Notes: generated from the letters alone by a model not told the origin. A stretch of DNA of 37,098 nucleotides from an uncultured Butyricicoccus sp. (GCA_910584935.1 CAJUDU010000021.1:1-37098), one strand, 5' to 3'; counted from the first letter of the stretch, positions 16,204-23,643 are shown. Numbers and translations: made by a program.

Positions 16204-17703
16204 ATGTTAAATGAAAGCATCCGCAATCTGACTGCTTATGCCATCCACACGGGGCTGATTGAACCTGCTGATGAAACCTGGGCAATTAACCGCCTGTTGG
16301 AAGTGCTCCATGTGGACAGTTATACCGCGCCGGAAAACCAAGCGGAAAAACTGCCGCTGGCTGAAATCTTAGCGGATTTATGCGATTGCGCATTAGAAAC
16401 CGGCGCGCTTGCAGAGGACAGTATTACATGGCGCGATTTGTTTGACACCAAACTGATGGGAACTTTGATGCCACCGCCCAGCACAGTACACCAGCGATTC
16501 CATGCGTTATATATGCAGTCACCGCAAAAAGCAACCGACTGGTATTATGCGTTCAGCCAAAACAGCAACTATATCCGGCGCGACCGCATTGCAAAAGATG
16601 TAAAATGGGTTGCTCCGACAGAATATGGCGATTTGGATATTACCATTAACCTATCCAAACCCGAAAAAGATCCAAAAGCCATTGCTGCGGCAAAAAATAT
16701 GCCAGCGGCAGCATATCCCAAATGCCTGCTTTGCCGTGAAAATGAAGGTTATGCCGGGCGGGTGAATCATCCAGCACGGCAGAACCATCGCATTATCCCG
16801 GTAGAAATCAATGAAAGCCGTTGGTTTATGCAATATTCGCCGTATGTCTATTATCATGAGCACTGTATTGTGTTCAATTCACAGCATACGCCGATGAAAA
16901 TTGATGCGGCAGCTTTCCGAAAGCTTCTGGATTTTGTCCGTCAGTTCCCACATTATTTTGTCGGTTCCAATGCAGACTTGCCGATTGTTGGCGGTTCTAT
17001 CCTTGCGCATGACCATTTCCAAGGCGGGCATTATACCTTTGCCATGGAAAAAGCGCCAATTGAAACCCCAATTGCCTTTGCAGGGTTTGAAAATGTGGAA
17101 GCGGGTATTGTCAAATGGCCGATGTCTGTTATCCGCCTGCGCAGCGCAGATGATGCGGCACTTGTCCAGTTAGGCGCAAAAATTCTTGCCGCATGGCGTG
17201 GATATACCGATGAAAGCGCATTTATTTTCAGCGAAACCAATGGCGAACCACATAACACCATTACACCGATTGCACGCATGAAAGAGGGCAAATTTGAACT
17301 TGACCTTGTCCTGCGCAACAATATCACAACCGAAGAACATCCGCTTGGTGTTTATCATCCACACGCGGAACTGCATCATATCAAAAAAGAAAATATCGGT
17401 TTGATTGAAGTGATGGGGCTGGCAGTGCTGCCAGCGCGGTTAAAAGAAGAACTTACCGCGCTGGCGGATGGGTTATGCGCCGGTGCTAACCTCACCGCTG
17501 ACCCGCGTACAGCCTCCCATGCGGCATGGGCAGACGAACTGAAAACACGTTATACATTCACCCCGGAAAATGCAATGGATATCCTCAAAAAAGAAGTCGG
17601 CATTGTATTTTCCAAAGTGCTGGAACACGCAGGTGTATACCATCGGGATGCGGCTGGCAAACAGGCATTCCTGCGATTTATTCAAAGTGTTTCCGGCAAA
17701 TAA
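16204..17703 (+). CDS. galT: UDP-glucose--hexose-1-phosphate uridylyltransferase
   Basis: A 499-residue enzyme of the long Firmicutes-type GalT family (about 490-510 residues), distinct from the short E. coli type. The region GGSILAHDHFQGGHYTFAMEKAP near residues 260-285 contains the histidines of the uridylyl-transfer site. CLLCRENEGYAGR near residue 178 and GVYHPHAELHHIKKENIGLIEVMG near 390 are other hallmarks. It exchanges UMP between UDP-glucose and galactose-1-phosphate. The start at 16204 (MLNESIRN) is preferred, with GAGGT eight bases upstream; a GTG at 16189 is in frame but overlaps the galE stop and lacks a site. Last gene of the gal operon. Confidence 0.96.
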   Translation: MLNESIRNLTAYAIHTGLIEPADETWAINRLLEVLHVDSYTAPENQAEKLPLAEILADLCDCALETGALAEDSITWRDLFDTKLMGTLMPPPSTVHQRFHALYMQSPQKATDWYYAFSQNSNYIRRDRIAKDVKWVAPTEYGDLDITINLSKPEKDPKAIAAAKNMPAAAYPKCLLCRENEGYAGRVNHPARQNHRIIPVEINESRWFMQYSPYVYYHEHCIVFNSQHTPMKIDAAAFRKLLDFVRQFPHYFVGSNADLPIVGGSILAHDHFQGGHYTFAMEKAPIETPIAFAGFENVEAGIVKWPMSVIRLRSADDAALVQLGAKILAAWRGYTDESAFIFSETNGEPHNTITPIARMKEGKFELDLVLRNNITTEEHPLGVYHPHAELHHIKKENIGLIEVMGLAVLPARLKEELTALADGLCAGANLTADPRTASHAAWADELKTRYTFTPENAMDILKKEVGIVFSKVLEHAGVYHRDAAGKQAFLRFIQSVSGK

Positions 17704-17749
17704 ACGGTAAATCCGGCAAAATAGCATTCAGCTTTCCAGTATTCTTTTC

Positions 17750-17776
17750 GCCTCCTGCCCATCCTGGGCAGGAGGC
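17750..17776 (+). other. Perfect hairpin downstream of galT
   Basis: GCCTCCTGCCC and GGGCAGGAGGC pair perfectly around ATCCT. No U-tract follows on either strand, so it may stop 3' exonucleases or act as a weak terminator. It lies 47 bp after the galT stop. Confidence 0.5.
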
Positions 17777-17847
17777 ACCACCTCAATAACTCTATCATAA
17801 CTGCAAAAAGTATCAGTTTCATACTTAAATTTTGGCTGCTGTTATGG

Positions 17848-17853
17848 TATAAT
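17848..17853 (+). promoter_or_regulatory. Promoter of the small acidic protein gene
   Basis: TATAAT preceded by TGG forms an extended -10; the -35 (TTAAAT, 17 bp upstream) is weak. Transcription would start near 17857-17860, inside the left arm of the leader hairpin. Confidence 0.55.
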
Positions 17854-17910
17854 AAATCCTGTCCTCGCTGTTTGTATCTGCAATGCGAGGGCAGGATTTA
17901 TTGTTTTTTT
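17853..17910 (+). terminator. Terminator-like leader hairpin between promoter and RBS
   Basis: A 16-bp stem (TAAATCCTGTCCTCGC with GCGAGGGCAGGATTTA, one wobble) with a 16-base loop, followed by TTGTTTTTTT. It lies between the predicted -10 (17848-17853) and the ribosome binding site CAGGAGG at 17911. It has the form of an intrinsic terminator placed in the 5' leader, so it may act as an attenuator. Confidence 0.6.
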
Positions 17911-17926
17911 CAGGAGGTATAACACA

Positions 17927-18238
17927 ATGTCTGAAATAATGGAAAATCAGGATACCCTGACCGAAGAACAGCAGGCAGCAGCACAGGAGCTGGAAACTGC
18001 CCAGCAGGATGCTGAAGCTGCCCAGCAGGATTTGGATGCCGCTTTAGAGGAAGAAAACCCAATGGCAGCCAAACGGCGCAAATGGTCTGCTTTTGTAGAG
18101 GGACCTGCGGCAGATTTCTTTACCGGCTATAAGTTAGAAAAAATGGCAATCGATGATGGGAATGGCAACAAAGCAAAATTCAGCCGCACAAAAGATGAAG
18201 GCATTAAAGTCGAATATACATCTTCTGTTATGCTGTAA
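17927..18238 (+). CDS. Small acidic protein of unknown function
   Basis: I do not recognise this 103-residue protein. Its first half is very rich in Glu, Gln and Ala with a heptad-like pattern (ELETAQQDAEAAQQDLDAAL), suggesting an amphipathic helix or coiled coil. The second half (from KRRKWSAFVEGPAADF) is mixed and contains FTGYKLEKMAIDDGNGNKAKF, perhaps a small beta structure. There is no signal peptide, membrane segment or cysteine, so it is probably cytoplasmic. A strong CAGGAGG sits nine bases before ATG, and a bidirectional terminator follows, making it a single-gene unit. Good translation signals, its own promoter and coding-like codon use support a real gene. The leader hairpin suggests regulated expression. 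Confidence 0.75.
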   Translation: MSEIMENQDTLTEEQQAAAQELETAQQDAEAAQQDLDAALEEENPMAAKRRKWSAFVEGPAADFFTGYKLEKMAIDDGNGNKAKFSRTKDEGIKVEYTSSVML

Positions 18239-18244
18239 CGAAAC

Positions 18245-18284
18245 AAAAAACCCAGTTGGTTTTATCAGCCAACCGGGTTTTTGT
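18245..18284 (+). terminator. Bidirectional terminator
   Basis: AAAAAACCCAGTTGG pairs with CCAACCGGGTTTTT around TTTATCAG (one mismatch). It ends the small acidic gene on the plus strand and the corrinoid protein gene on the minus strand. Confidence 0.88.
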
Positions 18285-18304
18285 TTTATTTTATATCGGC
18301 TAAA

Positions 18305-18940
18305 TTAGCCTGCGCACAGTTCCACAGCAGCCTCTGCAGCGGATGCTGCATCTGGTGTGAATTTGTCTGCGCCAATGGAATCACAGTAAGCCTGTGTGAT
18401 TGGTGCGCCGCCAATCATAACCTTTACCTTGCCATTCATTTCAGAAGCTTCCAATGCATCGACAACATTCTTCATTTCAGCCATGGTTGTGGTCAGCAGG
18501 GCAGAACAACAGATAATCTGTGCCTGGTTTTCACGAGCTGCATCAATATAAGCTTCTGGTGCAACATCAACGCCCAGGTCAATGACTTTCAGGCCCTTGC
18601 CTTCCATCATCATTTTAACCAGGTTTTTGCCAATATCATGCAGGTCGCCACGTACAGTGCCGATAACAACGGTGCCGCGGTCAACCACATCACCACTGGA
18701 CATATGCGGTTTCAGGATTTCAACGCCCTTATTCATTGCGCGTGCAGCAACCAGAACTTCTGGTACAAATACTTCGCCATTGCGGAATTTTTCACCGATA
18801 ACGCCCATGCCTGCCAAAAGACCATTTTCCAGGATCTCCTTTGGTGCAATCCCTTCATCAAGTGCCTGCTGTACTGCTGCTTTTACCTTTGGTGCGCGGC
18901 CTGCCTGCAATAAGGTGCTGATTTCGTCTAAAATTGCCAT
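18305..18940 (-). CDS. Methyltransferase corrinoid protein (MtbC/MtmC-like)
   Basis: A 211-residue two-domain corrinoid protein. The N-terminal four-helix cap domain (1-90, with LLAGMGVIGEKFRNGEVFVPE) is followed by a Rossmann-like B12 domain. That domain carries GDLHDIGKNLV near residue 118 (DxHxxG, whose His replaces the lower ligand of cobalt), then LGVDVAPE and a CSALLTTTM stretch near residue 160, and ends with VMIGGAPIT. Such proteins shuttle a methyl group between a substrate methyltransferase and a second methyl acceptor enzyme. No partner methyltransferase or corrinoid reductive activator lies nearby, so it is an orphan here. GAGGAGG sets the start at MAILDEI; the frame runs about 95 codons further upstream but without family similarity. 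A cobalamin riboswitch lies upstream on the same strand. Confidence 0.93.
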   Translation of the reverse strand: MAILDEISTLLQAGRAPKVKAAVQQALDEGIAPKEILENGLLAGMGVIGEKFRNGEVFVPEVLVAARAMNKGVEILKPHMSSGDVVDRGTVVIGTVRGDLHDIGKNLVKMMMEGKGLKVIDLGVDVAPEAYIDAARENQAQIICCSALLTTTMAEMKNVVDALEASEMNGKVKVMIGGAPITQAYCDSIGADKFTPDAASAAEAAVELCAG

Positions 18941-19283
18941 GTTCGTGTTCCTCCTCAAAATTCTCAGGTAAACTCTTGCAGCCACCTTATGCCAACTTCC
19001 TGCATTGCCTAAGGGGCTGTTTGTTTTTGTTGTCCTTATTATTGCACAAAGGAGCTGATACTGTCTTGTGCATTCTTTTGATTTTTTGAAGTATCTTATC
19101 TTTTTTGCTTTTAGGCATGGGAAAAACGCGGTATCCACAAGCCAAAAGAAACCGCGTTTTCCAGAGGGGGAGAATGCTATGCTGTTTTTTTGCATATCTG
19201 CCATGCAGGAGGAGCAGACACGCAAAAAACCGCAAAGCTGTCACGATGAAACAGGCACTAAGACGAATATTTGCTTATTGCAT
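18941..19283 (-). other. Long leader between riboswitch terminator and corrinoid gene
   Basis: About 340 nt with no convincing gene. It contains a hairpin at 19119-19162 (GGAAAACGCGGT with ACCGCGTTTTTCC on the minus strand, ending in a U-rich arm) that could be a second terminator. A weak extended -10 (TGCAATAAT) near 19037-19045 might give the corrinoid gene its own promoter. Neither is certain. Confidence 0.4.
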
Positions 19284-19314
19284 GAAAAAGCCTGCTTTGA
19301 TAGCAAAGCAGGCT
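19284..19314 (-). terminator. Riboswitch-linked intrinsic terminator
   Basis: A perfect 10-bp stem GCCTGCTTTG/CAAAGCAGGC with a four-base loop, followed on the minus strand by TTTTT. It lies 67 nt after the cobalamin aptamer and is the likely expression platform. Confidence 0.85.
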
Positions 19315-19380
19315 CAAGACAATTCCAGAAAAACCTGAAACCCGAATGAGCTGCTCTGTACGGGAACAAACTTCATCTTC

Positions 19381-19546
19381 CATTCAGGCAGGTTTCCTGG
19401 CTTTTGGTTCACAGCCGGACTGCGCCTTCTCACCGCCCAAGAACGGCAATGGCATTTTGCAGCAGGCTTCCCAATTACAGTGACCGCATCGCTCAGGCAT
19501 TGCACCTGATTCCCTATTATTCCGCAGTAGCGCGGACACCTGAATG
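19381..19546 (-). ncRNA. Cobalamin (B12) riboswitch aptamer
   Basis: On the minus strand the aptamer is closed by a perfect 8-bp P1 (CCTGAATG with CATTCAGG). In order it shows TAATAGGGAATCAGGTGCAA, a GTCACTGTAA element, TGGGAAG, and the B12-box-type 3' end AAGCCAGGAAACCTGCC. These are the conserved blocks of the cobalamin riboswitch class. Adenosyl- or methylcobalamin binding usually lowers downstream expression, here through the terminator at 19284-19314. The next gene on this strand is the orphan corrinoid protein. Confidence 0.95.
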
Positions 19547-19563
19547 TACTGTTTCTATATGTT

Positions 19564-19592
19564 ATTATAACAGTTCTTGATTCCCCTGTAAA
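19564..19592 (-). promoter_or_regulatory. Promoter of the cobalamin riboswitch transcript
   Basis: On the minus strand: TTTACA (19587-19592), a 17-bp spacer and TATAAT (19564-19569) with an extended -10 TGT. The expected start near 19557 lies about ten bases before P1 of the aptamer, an excellent fit. Confidence 0.8.
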
Positions 19593-19676
19593 GAGGAAAA
19601 ATAAAAGCGTTTTTATTCCCAGTTATTTAGTATGAATACAGTTTATCATAACCAAGCAAAAAGTGCAAGTATTTTT

Positions 19677-21080
19677 TTACTTGGCGCACCATGCCTGTTC
19701 CAGACAGGCGGCTGCATTTACAAAATCCGCCGACTGGATGCCTGCATACCCAAGAATCACAGTAGACGGCGGACAAGCCCCCTGCCCCGCAATATAATAA
19801 TCTGATAAACCATATACCCGCACGCCATGTTCTGCAGCTGTTTGGATAAGTGTAGCCTCATCCATGCCATTTTTAACGGTCAGCAGAATGTGTAGCCCTG
19901 CTTCCGCGCCGGAAATGGATAAAAAAGATGCAAGGCGGCTGCTTGCCAATGCGGACAGCAGGCTGTCCCGCCGTGCCTTATATAAATTGCGGATACGGCT
20001 GACATGGCGTTCAAATCCACCTGTGGACAAAAACTTTGCAAGAGTATACTGTTCAAAACTGGGTACTGTTGAAGCATAAAACCCACAGCGGTGATAGAAC
20101 TGTTCCAACAGACTATATGGTAGCACCATATAGCCAATGCGCAGCGATGGCGCAAGGCTTTTTGCAAAGGTATTGAGATAAATGACACGGTCAGCATGAT
20201 CCATTTCTTTCATGGCTGGAATTGGGCGCGAACTGTAACGGAATTCTGAATCATAGTCATCCTCAATGATATAACGGTCTTGCCCTTCTTCTGCCCATTG
20301 CAGCACCGTCAAGCGCCGTGCCGCAGGCATTACCACGCCAAGCGGGAAATGGTGCGAAGGCGTTAAATAAACGGCATTTGCACCACTTTGCTCAAGCAAG
20401 TCAGTCCGCAAACCATATAGGTCTAATGGCACTGGGGCTACCCTTGCACCGCACGCATGGAAAATACGGCTGAGTTTTGGATAGCCTGGGTTTTCCAGCG
20501 CATAGATATTTTCCCGCCCTAAAAGCTGAATCATCAGGTTTAGCAAATATTCTGACCCAGCCCCGACTACGACTTGTTCTGGGTCGGCAGAAATGCCGCG
20601 GAACTCCGCTAGGTAACGGCAGATTTCTTCCCGCAATACCATAACGCCTTGGGGTGGAGCGGCTTCCAACAGATGGTCAGCGCGGTCAGTCAACTGCCCG
20701 CGCAGCAGCCGTGCCCATAATGTAAATGGGAAACACGCGGTATCGACAATATTCGTCTTAAAGTCATATGGATATTTGATAACTGAGGTAATTTGTTTTG
20801 CGGTTTTCCGCAGCGGCGGCACAGCCGCCGTGCGCTGCACTTGCCCATGGACAAAATAACCCGAACGCGGGCGGGATGTGATATAACCTTCCGCAAGAAG
20901 CTGGCTGTATGCGGTTTCCACGGTAATTTGGCTGATTTCCAAATGAGCAGCGAGTTTGCGTTTGGATGGCAGGCGTTCACCGCCTTTTAGTGCGCCTGAC
21001 ATAATATCCTGCCGCACAGCACGGTAAAGCTGTTCATAAAGTGGGATTTTTGCCCCAGTATCCAAATGATAAGTCAGCAT
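19677..21080 (-). CDS. MocR-type (GntR/aminotransferase) regulator
   Basis: The 467-residue protein combines an N-terminal GntR winged helix with a fold-type I aminotransferase-like domain. The winged helix reads IPLYEQLYRAVRQDIMSG, GERLPSKRKLAAHLEISQITVETAYSQL in two adjacent blocks. The PLP-binding lysine lies in LNTFAKSLAPSLRIGY near residue 310, and the DDYDSEFRYSSRP cofactor aspartate block is near residue 268. Members include PdxR (pyridoxal synthesis) and GabR-type sensors of amino compounds. It starts 27 bases after the AEC transporter gene stops, on the same strand, so it probably controls that transporter. No pdxS/pdxT genes are nearby. The effector is unknown. Confidence 0.93.
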   Translation of the reverse strand: MLTYHLDTGAKIPLYEQLYRAVRQDIMSGALKGGERLPSKRKLAAHLEISQITVETAYSQLLAEGYITSRPRSGYFVHGQVQRTAAVPPLRKTAKQITSVIKYPYDFKTNIVDTACFPFTLWARLLRGQLTDRADHLLEAAPPQGVMVLREEICRYLAEFRGISADPEQVVVGAGSEYLLNLMIQLLGRENIYALENPGYPKLSRIFHACGARVAPVPLDLYGLRTDLLEQSGANAVYLTPSHHFPLGVVMPAARRLTVLQWAEEGQDRYIIEDDYDSEFRYSSRPIPAMKEMDHADRVIYLNTFAKSLAPSLRIGYMVLPYSLLEQFYHRCGFYASTVPSFEQYTLAKFLSTGGFERHVSRIRNLYKARRDSLLSALASSRLASFLSISGAEAGLHILLTVKNGMDEATLIQTAAEHGVRVYGLSDYYIAGQGACPPSTVILGYAGIQSADFVNAAACLEQAWCAK

Positions 21081-21107
21081 TTCAAACCTCTTCCTGGAAA
21101 ATAAGCG

Positions 21108-22052
21108 TTACACAATACCCATACAGCGCATCACATACAAAGCCGCTGTCATAGTCAATGCGGACAATGCCGTGGTTAAAACAATAATGGATGAAGACAA
21201 CACCGCGTCACCGCCCATATTTTTCGCCATAATATAGCAAGTGACTGTACTTGGCGCACCAGTCATAATCAAAATGGATACCAGTTCCTGATTACGGAAT
21301 CCCATTAGATAAGCTGCCGGCAAGAAAATGACTGGCAATGCAATCAGCTTGATAAAAGATGCCACCAAGGTCGGCTTTACTTTTTGCAGCGCTTTTGCGC
21401 CTTCAAATTCCGCGCCAATCAGCATCAATGCTAAAGGTGTTGCTGGTGCGGCGAAAAAACCAATAGTTTTATTAACTACTGCTGGAAATTCAATTTCCAG
21501 CAAGGAAAATGGCAGCCCTGCCAAAATGCCAAGGATAAGTGGGTTTGTCAAAATACCTTTCACAATATCCCATGCAAAACGGCGCCCATCTTGTGGATGC
21601 TGCCCACGCACAGTCAGTACCAGCACAGAATAAACATTATAAAGCGGCACAGCCGCGACAATCATCAGCGGCGCAAGCCCGGCATTGCCATAAATATTCT
21701 GGATAAACGCAACGCCCATCACCGCCATGGAACCACGAAAAGATGCTTGTGTAAATGCGCCAACCATGGATTTATCCTTCAGCAACAATTCTGCAAACGC
21801 CCAGATGCCTAAGAAATAAATGGTTGTTGAAAGCGAGCAGAACAGAAAAAATTTTAAATTGAAATTTTCGACAATACGCCCGGCTGCAATATCCTGGAAC
21901 AGCATAACCGGCAAAAATACCTTAAATACAATTTTATCCGCCGCAGTGGTAAACGCTTCTGGGAAAAAACCATGCTTCTTGAGCAGATAACTGATAAAAA
22001 TAACCGCAAAAACCGGTACGGTTGCATTCAAGCTGAAAATCAGGCTATCCAT
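21108..22052 (-). CDS. AEC-family (auxin efflux carrier-like) transporter
   Basis: A membrane protein of 314 residues with about ten hydrophobic segments in two halves, as in the auxin efflux carrier family of bacteria (MleP/MdcF-like). The opening MDSLIFSLNATVPVFAVIFISYLLKK... and the PLALMLIGAEF stretch near residue 215 are typical. Bacterial members move malate, malonate or other small organic anions. GGAGGG lies six bases before the chosen ATG; a second ATG one codon earlier is too close to it. The mocR gene follows at once, so its regulator may sense the transported compound or a related amine. The substrate cannot be told from the sequence. Confidence 0.88.
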   Translation of the reverse strand: MDSLIFSLNATVPVFAVIFISYLLKKHGFFPEAFTTAADKIVFKVFLPVMLFQDIAAGRIVENFNLKFFLFCSLSTTIYFLGIWAFAELLLKDKSMVGAFTQASFRGSMAVMGVAFIQNIYGNAGLAPLMIVAAVPLYNVYSVLVLTVRGQHPQDGRRFAWDIVKGILTNPLILGILAGLPFSLLEIEFPAVVNKTIGFFAAPATPLALMLIGAEFEGAKALQKVKPTLVASFIKLIALPVIFLPAAYLMGFRNQELVSILIMTGAPSTVTCYIMAKNMGGDAVLSSSIIVLTTALSALTMTAALYVMRCMGIV

Positions 22053-22066
22053 CATGTCCCTCCAAA

Positions 22067-22100
22067 CAAAAGGAAAGGCAGCTTTGGCAGCTGCCATCCT
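22067..22100 (-). terminator. Possible terminator after degV
   Basis: On the minus strand AAAGG..GGCAGC pairs with GCTGCC..CCTTTTG, with an internal mismatch bulge. It lies between degV and the AEC gene and may separate the two transcription units. The U-tract is short. Confidence 0.45.
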
Positions 22101-22107
22101 TTTTATC

Positions 22108-22968
22108 TTACCAGCGCGGCGCTTTTTCCTCAAACACCAGCCCAACCGCACCCGCGCCAATATGAGTGCCAATCACCGAACCCACCGCATGGGTATGGAT
22201 GCAAATTCCTTTGATTGTATTACGCAGATCTTGTGCGAGTTCTGCCGCAAAAGCAGGCGCATCGGTATGCACCACAATCACTTCTTGCAGATTTTTTGCA
22301 GTTTCCAGGAATTTTCGGATGAGTTTTTGTTTAATCTGCGCCATGCCGCGGCATTTTGCAATATCAACAGGCAGCCCATTGATGACCGTCAGCAGTGGGC
22401 GGATGCCCAACAAACTGCCAACTGCCGCACGCACATTGCCAATGCGCCCGCCGCGGCGCAAGTATTCCAGTGTTGCTGGCACGAAATAAATGCCGGTTGT
22501 CCGCTTCATTTCCTCCATACGGGCTAAAATTGCGTCAATCCCTGCGCCCTCCGCCGCCATACGGGCAGCAGTTTCCGCAATCAGTCCGGTTGCGGCACAG
22601 CCGTTATAAGAGTCAATTACGTGTATTTCTGGCGCAAAACCCTGTTCTTTCAGCATGGCTGCTGCCAAAGCAGCAGAACCTGCTGTGCCTGAAAGCCCAC
22701 TTGAAATGGTAATACATAAGATATGTTCAGCTTGGGCATATTTTCGGAACACACTCATAAACATTTCTGGGCTGGGCTGAGATGTTTTCGGCAGCCCAGC
22801 CATTTTTGCCAAACGCTTATAAAACTGTGATGGTGTTAGTTCCAAGCCTTCCAGGAATTGTTCTTCCCCAAAATATACCGTCAGCGGTACCATGGAAAAC
22901 CCAGCCGCTGCCGCCTGTTCTGGCGAATAATCACAACTGGAATCTGTAATGACAACAATATTTGACAT
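22108..22968 (-). CDS. DegV-family fatty-acid-binding protein
   Basis: A 286-residue DegV/FakB-type protein. It begins MSNIVVITDSSCDYSPEQA, has the TSQPSPEMF motif near residue 82, ITISSGLSGTAGSA near 110, and VIDSYNGCAATGL near 138. LRRGGRIG near 183 and HTHAVGSVIGTHIGAGAVG at the end are further hallmarks. FakB proteins bind a single fatty acid and present it to the FakA kinase, feeding exogenous fatty acids into phospholipid synthesis. No fakA gene is seen here. The start follows GAGGGGG; the frame continues upstream without support. It lies 59 bp after the MarR gene whose promoter carries a FabT-like operator, which fits a lipid-related unit. Confidence 0.94.
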   Translation of the reverse strand: MSNIVVITDSSCDYSPEQAAAAGFSMVPLTVYFGEEQFLEGLELTPSQFYKRLAKMAGLPKTSQPSPEMFMSVFRKYAQAEHILCITISSGLSGTAGSAALAAAMLKEQGFAPEIHVIDSYNGCAATGLIAETAARMAAEGAGIDAILARMEEMKRTTGIYFVPATLEYLRRGGRIGNVRAAVGSLLGIRPLLTVINGLPVDIAKCRGMAQIKQKLIRKFLETAKNLQEVIVVHTDAPAFAAELAQDLRNTIKGICIHTHAVGSVIGTHIGAGAVGLVFEEKAPRW

Positions 22969-23027
22969 ATGTCCCCCTCTTTGCCCATTGGGGCAGATTG
23001 AGATTTGCCGGCTTTGTCGGCAGTTTT

Positions 23028-23468
23028 TCATGATTGCTCAGACAGGAAAAATTTTTGCAGTTTCAGCAGGCTTTCCGCAAGGATAGCGGTTTCCTGCGGT
23101 GTCAAATCGCTTAATGCGGCTTCAAGCATACGCTGGTGAAATTGCTTATGGTATTCATATACAGCCTGCCCGCGGGCTGTCAAACTGACATTGACCACCC
23201 GTTTGTCCCGGCTGCTGCGCGCACGCACAATCAGCCCTTTGTTTTCCAGCTTATCACAGGCAACCGTTAAGGTTGCCAACGTCACGCCAATGGCTTTTGA
23301 AATTTCACCCATACGGCTGGGCTGATGCACCCCTATTTTTTCAATGATATGGATTTCGGTAATAGAAATATCCGAATCTAAGCCTGTTGCCAGCGAATGT
23401 TCTTCAATTTTATTGATACGTCCCCAAATATCGACTAAAAATGTGTTGATGGTTTCATAATCGGACAA
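23028..23468 (-). CDS. MarR-family regulator, possibly FabT-like
   Basis: The 146-residue protein has the MarR winged helix: ITEIHIIEKIG, RMGEISKAIGVTLATLTVACDKLENKGLI and the wing RARSSRDKRVVNVSLTARG. Length and layout match FabT, the MarR-type repressor of fatty-acid synthesis in Firmicutes. The next gene is a DegV-type fatty-acid binder, and the palindrome on its own promoter resembles FabT sites. No fab genes are present in the window, so FabT identity is an inference. The start is TTG at 23468: an in-frame stop lies just upstream, GGTGAT precedes it, and no later start preserves the N-terminal helix. Rare start plus operator suggest low, self-limited expression. Confidence 0.9.
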   Translation of the reverse strand: MSDYETINTFLVDIWGRINKIEEHSLATGLDSDISITEIHIIEKIGVHQPSRMGEISKAIGVTLATLTVACDKLENKGLIVRARSSRDKRVVNVSLTARGQAVYEYHKQFHQRMLEAALSDLTPQETAILAESLLKLQKFFLSEQS

Positions 23469-23489
23469 TGTACATCACCCCCACTTTAA

Positions 23490-23508
23490 TAGTTGATTTG
23501 TCAAACTA
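23490..23508 (-). promoter_or_regulatory. FabT-like operator over the MarR promoter
   Basis: TAGTTTGACAAATCAACTA on the minus strand is an imperfect palindrome of the form TAGTTxGA-N-TCxAACTA. It starts directly after the -10 and covers the expected transcript start, the right place for autorepression. Confidence 0.6.
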
Positions 23509-23537
23509 ATTATATCACAGCTTGCCGCCGGACTCAA
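23509..23537 (-). promoter_or_regulatory. Promoter of the marR-degV unit
   Basis: On the minus strand: TTGAGT (23532-23537), a 17-bp spacer and TATAAT (23509-23514) with an extended -10 TGA. Confidence 0.7.
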
Positions 23538-23603
23538 GCCCAGAAAAATTTTATGCCCATCTTTCGTGTTTTTCGCAAAATAAAGATGGATTTTATAAAA
23601 TTG

Positions 23604-23614
23604 TGTGCTATACT
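23604..23614 (+). promoter_or_regulatory. Extended -10 promoter of the hypothetical gene at 23644
   Basis: TATACT at 23609-23614 with TGC before it; no good -35 is visible. Transcription would start near 23621, downstream of an in-frame ATG at 23617. This favours ATG 23644 as the start of the gene. Confidence 0.4.
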
Positions 23615-23643
23615 GAATGCAAAAGGTAATAGGTGGGGATACC

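Noticed and set aside
17750..17776. Hairpin after galT as an intrinsic terminator
   Set aside because: Perfect stem but no U-tract on either strand; kept only as a hairpin.
18941..19225. N-terminal extension of the corrinoid protein frame by about 95 codons
   Set aside because: It has no family similarity, lacks a proper ribosome binding site and crosses the leader hairpin; MAILDEI has GAGGAGG just upstream and matches family N-termini.
23006..23026. Short hairpin between marR and degV as a terminator
   Set aside because: The T-run follows only on the plus strand, where no gene ends; both genes are on the minus strand.
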